The translations under genes and the position numbers were made by a program. Below the pieces are notes generated by a model, which was given only the letters and a program-made list of their open reading frames with translations, searched no databases and had not been told where the DNA came from. Positions 44,412 to 53,046 of a stretch of DNA of 59,447 bases are shown in pieces. Numbering within the stretch: the stretch's first letter is position 1; every line of letters starts with the position of its first letter. This stretch comes from Paludibacteraceae bacterium (lineage in GTDB: Bacteria; Bacteroidota; Bacteroidia; Bacteroidales; Paludibacteraceae), in assembly GCA_017417025.1 (NCBI GenBank), contig JAFPZY010000036.1, forward strand, positions 1 through 59,447. Reading direction: 5' to 3'.

Positions 44412-44459
44412 TGCCCGCTTTTGCAAAATACAGGATTAGGCGGAGAAGCAGTATTATTT

Positions 44460-45452
44460 ATGATGACAATCGAGGACATATTGAGGCCGGTCGAGGAGGA
44501 GTTCGGGCAGTACAAGACGTTGTTTGAGCAGATACTCACTTCTGACGACCCTCTGCTCGGTCATGCGCTGAAGTATGTACTTCAGCGTCGAGGCAAGCAG
44601 CTGCGCCCTCTGCTGGTGCTCCTTTCGGCTAAAATATGCAGGGGCGTGTCAGAGAAGACCATTCAGTCGGCAGCGGCGATGGAACTGCTGCACACAGCCT
44701 CGCTGGTGCACGACGACGTGGTGGATATGTCCCCGGTGCGCCGCGGCCAGCCTGCCCTGCACACGCGCCTTGGCAACAAAGCCGCGGTGCTCGTAGGCGA
44801 CTTCATGATGTCGCGCGTGGTGGGAGTCGTGGCGGCACTGAAGAACACACACATACTCAACATTGTCGCCAACCTGGGCACCACTCTGGCTTCGGGAGAA
44901 CTGCTGCAGCTCCACAAAGACGAGTCAATGTGGATTACCGAAGAGCGCTACTACGACATCATTTCCCGCAAAACGGCCTGCCTCTTCTCCTCCTGCATGG
45001 AGGCGGGGGCGGAGTCGGCAGGAGCAAGCATGAGGCAATCAACTGCCCTGAGCAAGTTCGGGTGGCACCTGGGGATGTGCTTCCAGATGAAGGACGACAT
45101 CCTTGACTACTCCGACAGCGAGGAACTCGGAAAGCCCACCATGAACGATATCAGGGACGGGAAAGTGACACTCCCCCTGCTGATTGCGGTTGGCAGGGCT
45201 CCCGAAAGCGAGGCGGAAGAAATACGCCGCCTTGCGGAAGAACTTGCCGCAATGCCGGCAAAGGCTGATGCCGACAAGTCCGAGCAGATACTCAAGTCGT
45301 TTGTCATGCGCTACGACGGAGTGCGTTACGCTTATCAGCAGATGCGCCGCCACAAGGAAATGGCATGCCAATGCCTGTCCGTGTTCCGCGAGTCCGCGGC
45401 AAAAGACAGTCTGTCCGGATTAGTTGAATATGCTGTCAGCCGCCTGTACTGA
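44460..45452 (+). CDS. Polyprenyl (octaprenyl/solanesyl-type) diphosphate synthase
   Basis: ATG at 44460 (or 44463) gives 330 residues; the open frame upstream reaches into the promoter. The first Asp-rich motif is DDVVDMSPVRRG and the second KDDILDYSDSEELGKP (DDxxD), with GKQLRPLLVLLS upstream, so this is a trans-isoprenyl diphosphate synthase. The length and the small residues before the first motif (LLHTASLVHDD) favour a long-chain product for menaquinone rather than farnesyl, but the chain length is not certain. Its 3' end overlaps the convergent sufD-like gene by 33 nt. Confidence 0.9.
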   Translation: MMTIEDILRPVEEEFGQYKTLFEQILTSDDPLLGHALKYVLQRRGKQLRPLLVLLSAKICRGVSEKTIQSAAAMELLHTASLVHDDVVDMSPVRRGQPALHTRLGNKAAVLVGDFMMSRVVGVVAALKNTHILNIVANLGTTLASGELLQLHKDESMWITEERYYDIISRKTACLFSSCMEAGAESAGASMRQSTALSKFGWHLGMCFQMKDDILDYSDSEELGKPTMNDIRDGKVTLPLLIAVGRAPESEAEEIRRLAEELAAMPAKADADKSEQILKSFVMRYDGVRYAYQQMRRHKEMACQCLSVFRESAAKDSLSGLVEYAVSRLY

Positions 45453-46070
45453 CATTTCACGCTTTTGTTCATCGGGAATAGAGTCGATAATGTCGCTCAT
45501 GAATGCCCGTATCAGCATTTTGCGCCCTGTCTCGGGTGAGATGCCGCGTTGCTGCATGTAGAAGAGTGCAGAGTCGTCAAGTTGCCCCGTGGAGGCTCCG
45601 TGCGAGGCTTTCACGTCGTCTGCATATATCTCAAGCTGCGGACGTGTCCGCATATCGGCCTTGCCGCTCAGCAGCAGATTGCGGTTGGTCTGCTGTGCGT
45701 CTGTCTCTTGCGCGTCCTGAGCTATTTTCAGTTCCCCGTAAAACTCCCCTTTGGCGTTGTCATCAAGGATGAACTTTACCAGCTGCCGCGACGCACCCTT
45801 CCCTTTGTCGTGAGACACATGCGTATGCAGCGAAGCGGTGCTGTTGCCGCATAGATAATTGAGCGCGTATATCTCGGTCTGACAGTGCTCGCCCTGCTGC
45901 TCTACAAATATGTTGTCAGCCGTCACCGTCTCCTCGCCCCGCCTGTTGATGCGGATGACATAGAGCTTCAGGACAGAGTCCTGCTCCTGCCTGAACCTCA
46001 TCTCTCCGCCGGCCTCGTCAATAAGAATGACTACTGCCGTATCTCCCTTTTTTACAACGTGTTCAGCCAT
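45420..46070 (-). CDS. sufD: Short SufD-like protein (C-terminal half only)
   Basis: 216 residues against ~440 for normal SufD. The beta-helix core and the family-defining segment DVKASHGASTGQLDDSALFYMQQRG, split here as KASHGASTGQLDDSALFY and MQQRG, are present. The helical N-terminal domain is missing. Its start overlaps sufC by 19 nt, so the gene is not merely cut by an assembly gap; the reading frame upstream belongs to sufC. SufD normally forms a SufBC2D scaffold for iron-sulfur clusters. No sufB or sufS is in the window, so either a reduced scaffold exists or a second, complete set lies elsewhere. Confidence 0.82.
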   Translation of the reverse strand: MAEHVVKKGDTAVVILIDEAGGEMRFRQEQDSVLKLYVIRINRRGEETVTADNIFVEQQGEHCQTEIYALNYLCGNSTASLHTHVSHDKGKGASRQLVKFILDDNAKGEFYGELKIAQDAQETDAQQTNRNLLLSGKADMRTRPQLEIYADDVKASHGASTGQLDDSALFYMQQRGISPETGRKMLIRAFMSDIIDSIPDEQKREMSVQAADSIFN

Positions 46071-46804
46071 TCGTATCCTTTTTCTTCAAGTTCAAGAGCG
46101 AGTTCTTTGCCGCCCGTCTTCACTATGCGCCCGTTGGCGAGGACGTGCACGTAGTCCGGAACAATATAGTCAAGCAGGCGCTGGTAGTGGGTTATTACTA
46201 TGGAAGCGTTGTCTTTGGTCTTCAGTTTGTTCACGCCGTTGGCGACTATGCGCAGGGCGTCTATGTCCAGACCTGAGTCTGTCTCGTCAAGTATATTCAG
46301 ACAAGGCTCAAGCATCGCCATCTGGAATATCTCGTTCTTCTTCTTCTCGCCCCCCGAGAAGCCCTCATTGACGGAGCGGTTGTTGAGCTTGTCTGCCATC
46401 TCAAGCAACGCACGCTTTTCGCGCATCTGCTTCAGGAACTCGGTGGCGGAGAGTGCGGGTTTGCCCTCGTAGGCGCGTTTCTCGTTCAAGGCTGTGCGCA
46501 TGAAATTGACCATGCTCACACCCGGAATTTCAACTGGATACTGGAAAGAGAGAAAAACACCTTCGCGTGCGCGCTGCTCAGGCGGCATGGCAAGCAGGTC
46601 TTTCCCCTTCAGCGTCACTGTTCCTTCTGTAACTTCGTAGGCGGGATGCCCTGTCAGCACCGCGCTGAGAGTCGATTTGCCTGCGCCGTTAGGCCCCATT
46701 ATGGCGTGCACTTCGCCGGCGCGGATAGTGAGGTTCACGCCACGCAGTATCTCCTTGCCTGCTATAGTGGCGTGGAGGTTGTTGATATGCAAGAGTTCGT
46801 CCAT
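46052..46804 (-). CDS. sufC: Fe-S cluster assembly ATPase SufC
   Basis: 250 residues, complete ABC ATPase: Walker A GPNGAGKST (~37-45), Q-loop LSFQYPVEIPGVSMVNF, signature FSGGEKKKNEI (~150-160) and the SufC-typical Walker B ILDETDSGLDIDAL, then ITHYQRLLDYIVPDYVHV. It powers the Suf scaffold. It lies 3 nt after an M28-type gene and overlaps the SufD-like gene; sufB, usually adjacent, is absent here. Confidence 0.96.
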   Translation of the reverse strand: MDELLHINNLHATIAGKEILRGVNLTIRAGEVHAIMGPNGAGKSTLSAVLTGHPAYEVTEGTVTLKGKDLLAMPPEQRAREGVFLSFQYPVEIPGVSMVNFMRTALNEKRAYEGKPALSATEFLKQMREKRALLEMADKLNNRSVNEGFSGGEKKKNEIFQMAMLEPCLNILDETDSGLDIDALRIVANGVNKLKTKDNASIVITHYQRLLDYIVPDYVHVLANGRIVKTGGKELALELEEKGYEWLNTL

Positions 46805-46807
46805 TGT

Positions 46808-47809
46808 CTATTTTATTGTTTTCATCACCGTCTCGCCTACTGCCTGCAGCGTCTCGGTGCTGATATTGGTCATGTCGTCGTGCTGAGTGTGCCACCAGAA
46901 CGGGAAACCGGTGCCGGTGAGGCGGTTGTAATGTATGATGTCAAGGCACGGAATGCCGGCTATGGCATTGACGTAGTAGTGGTCGTCTGTTATCGGGCCT
47001 GTTTTGCTGTGCACAAAGAACTTGCCGTGACCGAGGCGGTTGGCGTTGCGCCATATCTTCTCCACATAGCCTCCTGCCGTCTGCATCGAGTAGTACTCTT
47101 TCGGGAAAACGGCATCGGGGGCCCCCACCATGTCAAGCACAATGCCGTACTGGAAGCGCTTCTTCATGTCAGGGTCTTTGGCTGTTTCGTCCGCCCACAG
47201 CTGTGAGCCGAGACACCATGTATGCTCGCGCTCCGCCCCTGTATAGAAAGAGGGTGTGCCCATGTCCTCGCAGTCGAAAAATACTATATCCACTGCCGGT
47301 GCATCTATTGTTGTGTCGGCTGCGGCAAGCCCGAGCTGCCGTGCTATCTCAAGCAGCACACCCACACCGCTTGCGCCGTCATTTGCGCCCGGAACGGCTA
47401 TGAAACGGTCATCGTAAAGTTCCTCTTCGTCGCACCACGGGCGGCTGTCATAGTGTGCACCGAGCAGGATGCGCCCTTTGGCGTCCGGCTTGCCGAAATG
47501 TCCTATTACGTTGATTACGTGCTGCTCGCGCCCGTCGTAGGCGGTCATGGTGCCCTGTTGGCACTCGCTCACCGCGCCGTAAGCATCCAGCCGGTTGAGC
47601 AGATAGAGTATGCACTCCGTGTGTGCTTTCGTATCGGGCACGCGCGGACCCATATTGACCTGCCGCTCTATATGCCTGTATGCCGAGTCGGCGGAAAAAG
47701 CGGGGCGCTGCTCCTGCGCCTGAGTGCTTTTGGTGCACGCGCCAAGCATGCCCGCTAACACTGCCAACAGGACTGTCATGCCTATATGTCTTGTCTTCTT
47801 GCTGCTCAT
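46808..47809 (-). CDS. M28-family glutaminyl-peptide cyclotransferase-like lipoprotein
   Basis: ATG at 47809 gives 333 residues; the frame extends to 47911 but those residues precede the signal. The signal ends LAGMLGAC (lipobox). The M28 zinc ligands are visible: GAHYDSRP, GANDGASGVGVLLE, FFDCEDMG and FWWHTQHDDMTN. This pattern matches the glutaminyl cyclase subgroup, which converts N-terminal Gln to pyroglutamate on exported proteins. That fits T9SS cargo, which in relatives often starts with Gln after signal cleavage. It lies 2 nt after prs. Confidence 0.88.
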   Translation of the reverse strand: MSSKKTRHIGMTVLLAVLAGMLGACTKSTQAQEQRPAFSADSAYRHIERQVNMGPRVPDTKAHTECILYLLNRLDAYGAVSECQQGTMTAYDGREQHVINVIGHFGKPDAKGRILLGAHYDSRPWCDEEELYDDRFIAVPGANDGASGVGVLLEIARQLGLAAADTTIDAPAVDIVFFDCEDMGTPSFYTGAEREHTWCLGSQLWADETAKDPDMKKRFQYGIVLDMVGAPDAVFPKEYYSMQTAGGYVEKIWRNANRLGHGKFFVHSKTGPITDDHYYVNAIAGIPCLDIIHYNRLTGTGFPFWWHTQHDDMTNISTETLQAVGETVMKTIK

Positions 47810-47811
47810 AT

Positions 47812-48768
47812 TTACTTGATGTTCAGTTCGCTGACACTGCGGTGCTCCTGAATGGCCTGTATGGTCTGGGCTATCGGCTCGGCTATGCTTACCACCTTTA
47901 CTTTGGCGCAACGTGTTGTGTCAAAGGGTATTGAGTCTGTAAATACAAGTTCCTCAAGCTCACTGTCCTGGATGTTGGTGCATGCGTTGCCCGACATTAT
48001 GCCGTGCGCCACCACAGCGCGCACCGACGCTGCTCCTGCCTCCTTCATCACAAGGGCGGCCTTGCATAGTGTGCCGGCGGTGTCTGCCATGTCGTCCACT
48101 ATTACCACGTTCTTGCCTTCCACCTCGCCGAGGACGCGCATCTCGCTCACTTTGTTGAAGTCGGGGCGGTGCTTGTAGCAAATCACCATCGGCACTTCCT
48201 TGTCAGTCAGCACATGCAGCTTCTTGCAGAACGCGGCTGCGCGCTTGGTGCCGCCTGTGTCGGGCGAAGCCACTATCAGGTTGTCAAGCTGCAGACTGGC
48301 CACATAATGGGCAAGGACGTTTGCGCCGTAGAGGTGGTCCACCGGGATGTCGAAGAAGCCCTGTATTTGGTCGGCATGCAGGTCAACGGTTATGACGCGG
48401 TCGGCTCCGGCAGTCTGCAGCATGTTGGCAACGAGTTTGGCGCCTATGCTCACACGGGGTTTGTCCTTGCGGTCCTGACGAGCCCAGCCGAAATAGGGGA
48501 TGACGGCTATCACCTTGTAGGCACTCGCACGCTTGGCTGCGTCTATCATGAGCAGAAGCTCCATGAGGTTGTCGCTTGTAGGGCAGGTCGTCTGAACCAG
48601 ATAAACCGACTGCCCGCGCACCGACTCCTCAAACGACACGGCGAACTCGCCGTCCGAGAAACGGTCAATCTTGACATTGCCTAAACTGCAGTTCAGATAT
48701 TGGCAGATGCGTTGTGCTATTGCGCCGCCTTTGCTGCCAGCGAACACTTTGTAGGGACTTGCTTCCAT
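47812..48768 (-). CDS. prs: Ribose-phosphate pyrophosphokinase
   Basis: 318 residues, normal length. Visible are FSDGEFAVSFEESVRG, PYFGWARQDRKDKPR (ATP-binding region), the catalytic-flexible loop HADQIQGFFDIPVDHLY, and the PRPP-binding VVIVDDMADTAGTL. It makes PRPP from ribose 5-phosphate for nucleotides, His and Trp. It sits 15 nt after the M6 protease stop and 2 nt before the M28 gene. Confidence 0.97.
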   Translation of the reverse strand: MEASPYKVFAGSKGGAIAQRICQYLNCSLGNVKIDRFSDGEFAVSFEESVRGQSVYLVQTTCPTSDNLMELLLMIDAAKRASAYKVIAVIPYFGWARQDRKDKPRVSIGAKLVANMLQTAGADRVITVDLHADQIQGFFDIPVDHLYGANVLAHYVASLQLDNLIVASPDTGGTKRAAAFCKKLHVLTDKEVPMVICYKHRPDFNKVSEMRVLGEVEGKNVVIVDDMADTAGTLCKAALVMKEAGAASVRAVVAHGIMSGNACTNIQDSELEELVFTDSIPFDTTRCAKVKVVSIAEPIAQTIQAIQEHRSVSELNIK

Positions 48769-48783
48769 ATTATCTCTTTTTTG

Positions 48784-51423
48784 TTAATATACAAATTTGG
48801 CCCAGATGTCTTTCCGCGCCATGCCGTCTTCAGAGGCGCACTTGACGAGGTAAAGATGCCCTCTTGTCAGTCCGTCGGAGGGTATCTGCTGCTGTGTCGC
48901 GCCCTCATCCACGGCTACGCTCAACGTGAGGCGGCCCGAATTGTCGAACAGCAGAAGCCGGCTGTTCTCTTTGGTCGTATCGGCGAAATACGCAGTCACT
49001 CTGTCGTCGTTGATGCCGATGGTGAACCGTGTGTCGGTGTCTGCTTCCCCGGGCAGTGTCCTCACGTGCGTCACTGTCCCCGCCTCCGAAGTATGCGGCT
49101 CGCAGCCTTTCTCCTCGTGGCTGGTCAGGTAGTAGTAATAGTCCGTCCCGGGCTTCAGACCGCTTATCTTCACGCTGCCTGTGTTGCCGCCGGTGTCGAA
49201 AGCATTGCCGGAGTAGATATAAACGGGCTGACGGTCGGTGGTTACATCCACGCTGCGCAGCAGTATCTCTCCTTCGCCCTCTATCAGTCTGTATGTCAGG
49301 CGGAAGCGGTTGTAGTTCTTATCCTTGCCGAAAGTCGTGGTGTTTATCACTACGCTGCCCGTCGCTCTTATCATCACCGAGTCTGCCGTCTCCCAACGCC
49401 CGTCCTCAAACCCTTCCACTGTCAGCACGCCTGTCGTCTTGGTCTTGCTCAGGGAGTAAGAGTGCTCTAATGTCACGCTTATACTGCTTATTGCCAGCGG
49501 ATAGCGCTGACTCATGTATATGTCGCCCGTCTTGCGCATAGTCTGCTTGAGGTCGAGCGTCTCGGTCTTGCTCTTGTCTTCTATGGTGAAAAGGGTCAGG
49601 TAGTATGTCTCTGCGTCCTGCTGCTCGTCCCACTGCGCAGTAAACGAGTACGGGGTTATGTCCGTTGCCTCCTGGCTTGTCACCTCGCGTATCAGGGTCT
49701 GCCGCACCGACGACCCCTTCATCGCTATCTGGGTGGTCTGCACTCTGTTGCGGGTGCCGGCATAAAGCATGCTGTTCTGCGTCACGCACGCGGCTTTGCT
49801 GTCGAAGCGCAGATAGACGTTGCCGTGGTAAGTGCTGTCGGCCCTCACATTGTCCCACAATGTGTCGTTGCTCCAGTTAAGGCTGTCAAGGCTGAGCTGG
49901 AAGAGCTTGTTGCTGGTTGTAAAGAACACCGTCTTGTCCTGCAGCTGGTATCCGCTTACCGCCACTCCCTTCACCTCATACACGCTCGGCGCGTTTCTCA
50001 GCACGGCGGTAGTCAGTTGCACCGAGTTCTCTACCAGCAGACGAAGCCCCGAACCGTCGTCCTCGCCATAATGGAAAGTCACCGACTTGTCGTCCGACTC
50101 GCGTATGTTGTTCAGCGAGTGCCACGACAGCTGGGTGCCGTCGTTGCTCACCGGCGTAAAGGTCCGTATGTCATACAGCCCCGGATATGTGTCAGAGGGG
50201 GAACTCTTGTAAGGGTCTTTGTAGAAAGCCTCGCAGATGTCATAACCGAGAGGCAGGGTGTTGTTGGGTGTGTTGTTGTTCCATTTGCCCTTGTGGAAAA
50301 TGATGTGCGAGATGAGCAGCCCCGTACCCGGCAGACAGCCGTCGGGAGCGTCCCAGCCCACAGCCTGCCTGTTCTCCACTAACCAGTACTCTTTCGGAGA
50401 TGGCGACAGCACCTGCATATTGTGCTCTGCGTCGGCTATCAGATAAGCCTTCCCCGAAGTCTCTAAAGGGTCCAGCATATAGTCTGCCGCCACTGTCAGC
50501 TGCTCCGGCGTAAGCCAGCCCACCATCCAGCGCTCGTAAGCCGAGTAAGAGGGAGGTGTGCGCCCGTTGTTGTTGTAGTTGCCCGAGCACATTATATCCC
50601 ACTCACCTACAGTATATATCTCGCTGTCTGCGGTGTTGTACAGGTCGTCTAACCCGAGCACGTGGCTGAACTCGTGGCAGAAAGTGCCTATGCCGCACTG
50701 ACGGCTTCCTTTGCTGCCTGTCAGCTCCGAGGTGCAGGCGTAGTCCCATATCCACACATCGTCAAGCGAGTATTTGTAGCCCTTCTCCGTCTCCTCGTCC
50801 CACACCACTGCATACGACCTGTGAGGCCACACCGCCTCTTCCGGACCGCCCTCGGCGGGGTTGTGACCGGCATAATACACAAACACGTTGTCTATGTTCC
50901 CGTCCTTGTTCACGTCATACTCAGTGAAATCCACACCGTCATCGTCTGCCAGACCGCACGCATCCACTATCATCTCCTGCTCGTGCCCCTTGTAGTAACT
51001 GCGCTCATGAGGCAGGGTGTAAGGCCCAAACACATCAAACTGCGGGCGGAACTTGCCACTTGAGTTCGCAATAAAATAGTCGCGCGCCGAGCCTGTACCG
51101 CCGTTGGTGCTGTAGTTAGCCTCGTTCAGCATACGGCTGAAGGCGGCGTTGGCATCAGGGGTCACAAACTGCACGTCCTCGTAGTTCACCAGTATCACGA
51201 TGCTCTTCACGTCACCGGTCGTCGGGAATGTCGTCTCCAGCTCCGGTGCGGGCTTGGGCCTGTATAAAGGAGGGACGCGCGCGGGAAGACGCACCCCTTG
51301 CGCGTCTATGCGGTAATGATGGTACTCATCGCCGTAAACTCCGCTGCCCGGCTTGGCTACCACTGCAAACGCCTCACCTGCCCACATCACAAGCAGCAAA
51401 TACAAGATTATTTTCCTTCTCAT
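48784..51423 (-). CDS. Exported M6-type metalloprotease with T9SS-like C-terminus
   Basis: 879 residues with a signal peptide (RRKIILYLLLVMWAGEAFA). The catalytic domain contains HEFSHVLGLDDLY (HExxHxxGxxD; ~245-257) and the following M6 segment WDIMCSGNYNNNGRTPPSYSAY. A calcium-binding-like DVNKDGNIDNVFVYYAG precedes it. The C-terminal region includes a fibronectin-type stretch (KISGLKPGTDYYYYLTS) and ends in a T9SS-like module (LLLFDNSGRLTLSV, HLYLVKCAS and KDIWAKFVY). It is the first gene of the operon with prs, M28, sufC and sufD. Extracellular proteolysis is the likely role. Confidence 0.9.
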   Translation of the reverse strand: MRRKIILYLLLVMWAGEAFAVVAKPGSGVYGDEYHHYRIDAQGVRLPARVPPLYRPKPAPELETTFPTTGDVKSIVILVNYEDVQFVTPDANAAFSRMLNEANYSTNGGTGSARDYFIANSSGKFRPQFDVFGPYTLPHERSYYKGHEQEMIVDACGLADDDGVDFTEYDVNKDGNIDNVFVYYAGHNPAEGGPEEAVWPHRSYAVVWDEETEKGYKYSLDDVWIWDYACTSELTGSKGSRQCGIGTFCHEFSHVLGLDDLYNTADSEIYTVGEWDIMCSGNYNNNGRTPPSYSAYERWMVGWLTPEQLTVAADYMLDPLETSGKAYLIADAEHNMQVLSPSPKEYWLVENRQAVGWDAPDGCLPGTGLLISHIIFHKGKWNNNTPNNTLPLGYDICEAFYKDPYKSSPSDTYPGLYDIRTFTPVSNDGTQLSWHSLNNIRESDDKSVTFHYGEDDGSGLRLLVENSVQLTTAVLRNAPSVYEVKGVAVSGYQLQDKTVFFTTSNKLFQLSLDSLNWSNDTLWDNVRADSTYHGNVYLRFDSKAACVTQNSMLYAGTRNRVQTTQIAMKGSSVRQTLIREVTSQEATDITPYSFTAQWDEQQDAETYYLTLFTIEDKSKTETLDLKQTMRKTGDIYMSQRYPLAISSISVTLEHSYSLSKTKTTGVLTVEGFEDGRWETADSVMIRATGSVVINTTTFGKDKNYNRFRLTYRLIEGEGEILLRSVDVTTDRQPVYIYSGNAFDTGGNTGSVKISGLKPGTDYYYYLTSHEEKGCEPHTSEAGTVTHVRTLPGEADTDTRFTIGINDDRVTAYFADTTKENSRLLLFDNSGRLTLSVAVDEGATQQQIPSDGLTRGHLYLVKCASEDGMARKDIWAKFVY

Positions 51424-51450
51424 CTATGTTCCTCCTGTTAAAAACGGCTG

Positions 51451-51481
51451 CAAAGTTAGTGTTTTTTTTTCATTTATGCAA
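51451..51481 (-). promoter_or_regulatory. Promoter of the M6-prs-M28-sufC-sufD operon
   Basis: On the minus strand TAACTTTG (51451-51458) with ATTG 20 nt upstream (51479-51482 region). The leader to the ATG at 51423 would be about 20 nt. Confidence 0.6.
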
Positions 51482-51507
51482 TTTTTTCAAGAAAAATAAA
51501 TCTTGCG

Positions 51508-51539
51508 CTTGCACGGTTGGCGCATTTTTTGTACCTTTG
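51508..51539 (+). promoter_or_regulatory. Promoter of the C10 protease gene
   Basis: CTTG at 51508-51511 and TACCTTTG at 51532-51539 with a 20-nt spacer; ATG at 51583. Confidence 0.7.
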
Positions 51540-51582
51540 CACCCGAGAAAATTCCGATTGTCTTATTTTAATGATTATACAC

Positions 51583-52764
51583 ATGAAAAAACTTCTTCTT
51601 TCAGCCTGCCTGCTCGCAGGAACAATGGCGTGGGCAGCACAGCCCGCACAAGTAGTAAGGGCGTACAACAACCCTGACGGAGGTTATGTTATTCTTGATG
51701 CCGACAACGAGATTGTCGCTTTCTCCGAAACAGGTGCCGCCTCTGCCGACAATCAGCCGCTGGCGGCTCTGCTCGGCGAAAACGGCATGAAGCTGCAAGT
51801 CATGCAGGAGCGCCTCCCGCAGAACATAGCAACTGATGCCGAGCTTGAAATCGTGGTTGCCCCGCTGCTCGGCGACATCGCTTACAACCAGGGCAGACCT
51901 TACAACAACATGGCACCTATGGGTGTTGATGACAAAGGCAAAGAGAAACGTTGCGTGACCGGATGCGTGGCTACCGCCATGGCGCAGATTATGGCGTACT
52001 GGAAGTACCCCGAAAAGTGCAACCCCACCGGCGAGTTCTCCTACACCACATCCACACAGGGCATTAAGATGAAACTCAACTACGACACCATCGCTTTCGA
52101 CTGGAGCCAGATTCTCCCCAAATACGAGGGTGTCGAGTCCACTGCCGAGCAGCGTCACCAGATTGCCCTGCTCATGCTCGCATGCGGCGTGTCGGTCAAG
52201 ATGAACTACACCCCCTCCTCCAGCGGCTCCGTCTCAATGCGCGTGCCCGATGCTTTCATCGAGCAGTTCGGCTATCAGAAGGGACTCCGCTTCGAAGGAC
52301 GTGACGACACCAGCAAATTCCCCACTGAGAAAGCCTTCCTGCAGGCTCTCATGGACGAGTTCGACAACAAGCGCCCCGTTTATTGCTCCGCCACCTACAA
52401 CGGAGATGACAAAGGCAGCTTCGACGGAGGACACGCTTTCGTCATTGACGGATATGCCTATGCCACCACCAACACCAAGAAGGACAAACCCTACTTCCAC
52501 TTCAACTGGGGCTGGGGAGGCACCGACCAGGTGGGCAACCCCACTCTCTGGTATCGTCTCAACGGCTCAACCGACAAGTCTCCCTACTCCTCTGCAATGC
52601 AGATTGTCCGCTACATAATGCCTGCCACACAGACTCCAGTGGAAGAAACCATGACCGACAACCGCAACGACGGACGCATCTTCGACATCCTCGGCCATGA
52701 GGTTAAGGAGACTGTTCCCGGACAGCTCTACATCCGCAACGGACGCAAGTTCATTGCTCGGTAA
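51583..52764 (+). CDS. C10 (streptopain-like) cysteine protease with T9SS sorting tail
   Basis: ATG at 51583 begins a signal peptide (KKLLLSACLLAGTMAWA); the frame is open upstream to 51517. The 393-residue protein has a short propeptide with the streptopain-type VVRAYNNPDGGYVILDAD, the active Cys in VTGCVATAMAQIMAYWKYP (Cys near 148; the Gly-Cys-Val-Ala-Thr-Ala pattern) and the active His in GGHAFVIDGYA. It ends FDILGHEVKETVPGQLYIRNGRKFIAR, split here as FDILGHEVKET and PGQLYIRNGRKFI, a classical T9SS type A terminus. An extracellular peptidase is expected. A terminator follows 20 nt after the stop. Confidence 0.93.
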   Translation: MKKLLLSACLLAGTMAWAAQPAQVVRAYNNPDGGYVILDADNEIVAFSETGAASADNQPLAALLGENGMKLQVMQERLPQNIATDAELEIVVAPLLGDIAYNQGRPYNNMAPMGVDDKGKEKRCVTGCVATAMAQIMAYWKYPEKCNPTGEFSYTTSTQGIKMKLNYDTIAFDWSQILPKYEGVESTAEQRHQIALLMLACGVSVKMNYTPSSSGSVSMRVPDAFIEQFGYQKGLRFEGRDDTSKFPTEKAFLQALMDEFDNKRPVYCSATYNGDDKGSFDGGHAFVIDGYAYATTNTKKDKPYFHFNWGWGGTDQVGNPTLWYRLNGSTDKSPYSSAMQIVRYIMPATQTPVEETMTDNRNDGRIFDILGHEVKETVPGQLYIRNGRKFIAR

Positions 52765-52784
52765 GTCCTTCCCCGCATCTCTCA

Positions 52785-52816
52785 AAACGAGCCGCACCTT
52801 GCGGCTCGTTTTTTTC
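52785..52816 (+). terminator. Terminator of the C10 protease gene
   Basis: AAACGAGCCGCA (52785-52796) pairs perfectly with TGCGGCTCGTTT (52800-52811), a three-base loop, followed by a T-run. Confidence 0.9.
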
Positions 52817-52824
52817 ATTCGCTT

Positions 52825-52857
52825 GCTGTCATTAAGCTGTCATAAAGCTGTCATAAA
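52825..52857. repeat. 11-bp tandem array (GCTGTCATAAA x3)
   Basis: GCTGTCAT begins at 52825, 52836 and 52847, exactly 11 bp apart, just after the C10 terminator. It opens a stretch (52765-53632) without any gene. Confidence 0.85.
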
Positions 52858-52861
52858 ACCG

Positions 52862-52990
52862 TCCGCAGATTACACAGATTAAACAAAGGATTAGTCAACA
52901 ATTACCAACAATTGAACAACAACCAATACATCCGCATATTACACAGATTAAGCGGAGGACGAGTTTTCTGCTCAATCTGCTTAATCTGTG
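52862..52990. repeat. Direct and inverted repeats of ATTACACAGATTAA
   Basis: TCCGCAGATTACACAGATTAA (52862-52882, here 21 bases with one differing position) recurs at 52931-52951. CACAGATTAAGC at 52942-52953 pairs perfectly with GCTTAATCTGTG at 52979-52990, a 12-bp stem with a 25-base loop. Probably part of a dispersed Bacteroidales intergenic repeat. Confidence 0.75.
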
Positions 52991-53046
52991 GATGCTTTCG
53001 ACTGTAGCAGCTCTGCTGCAGTCTTTCGACTTTCGACTAAAGAAAT

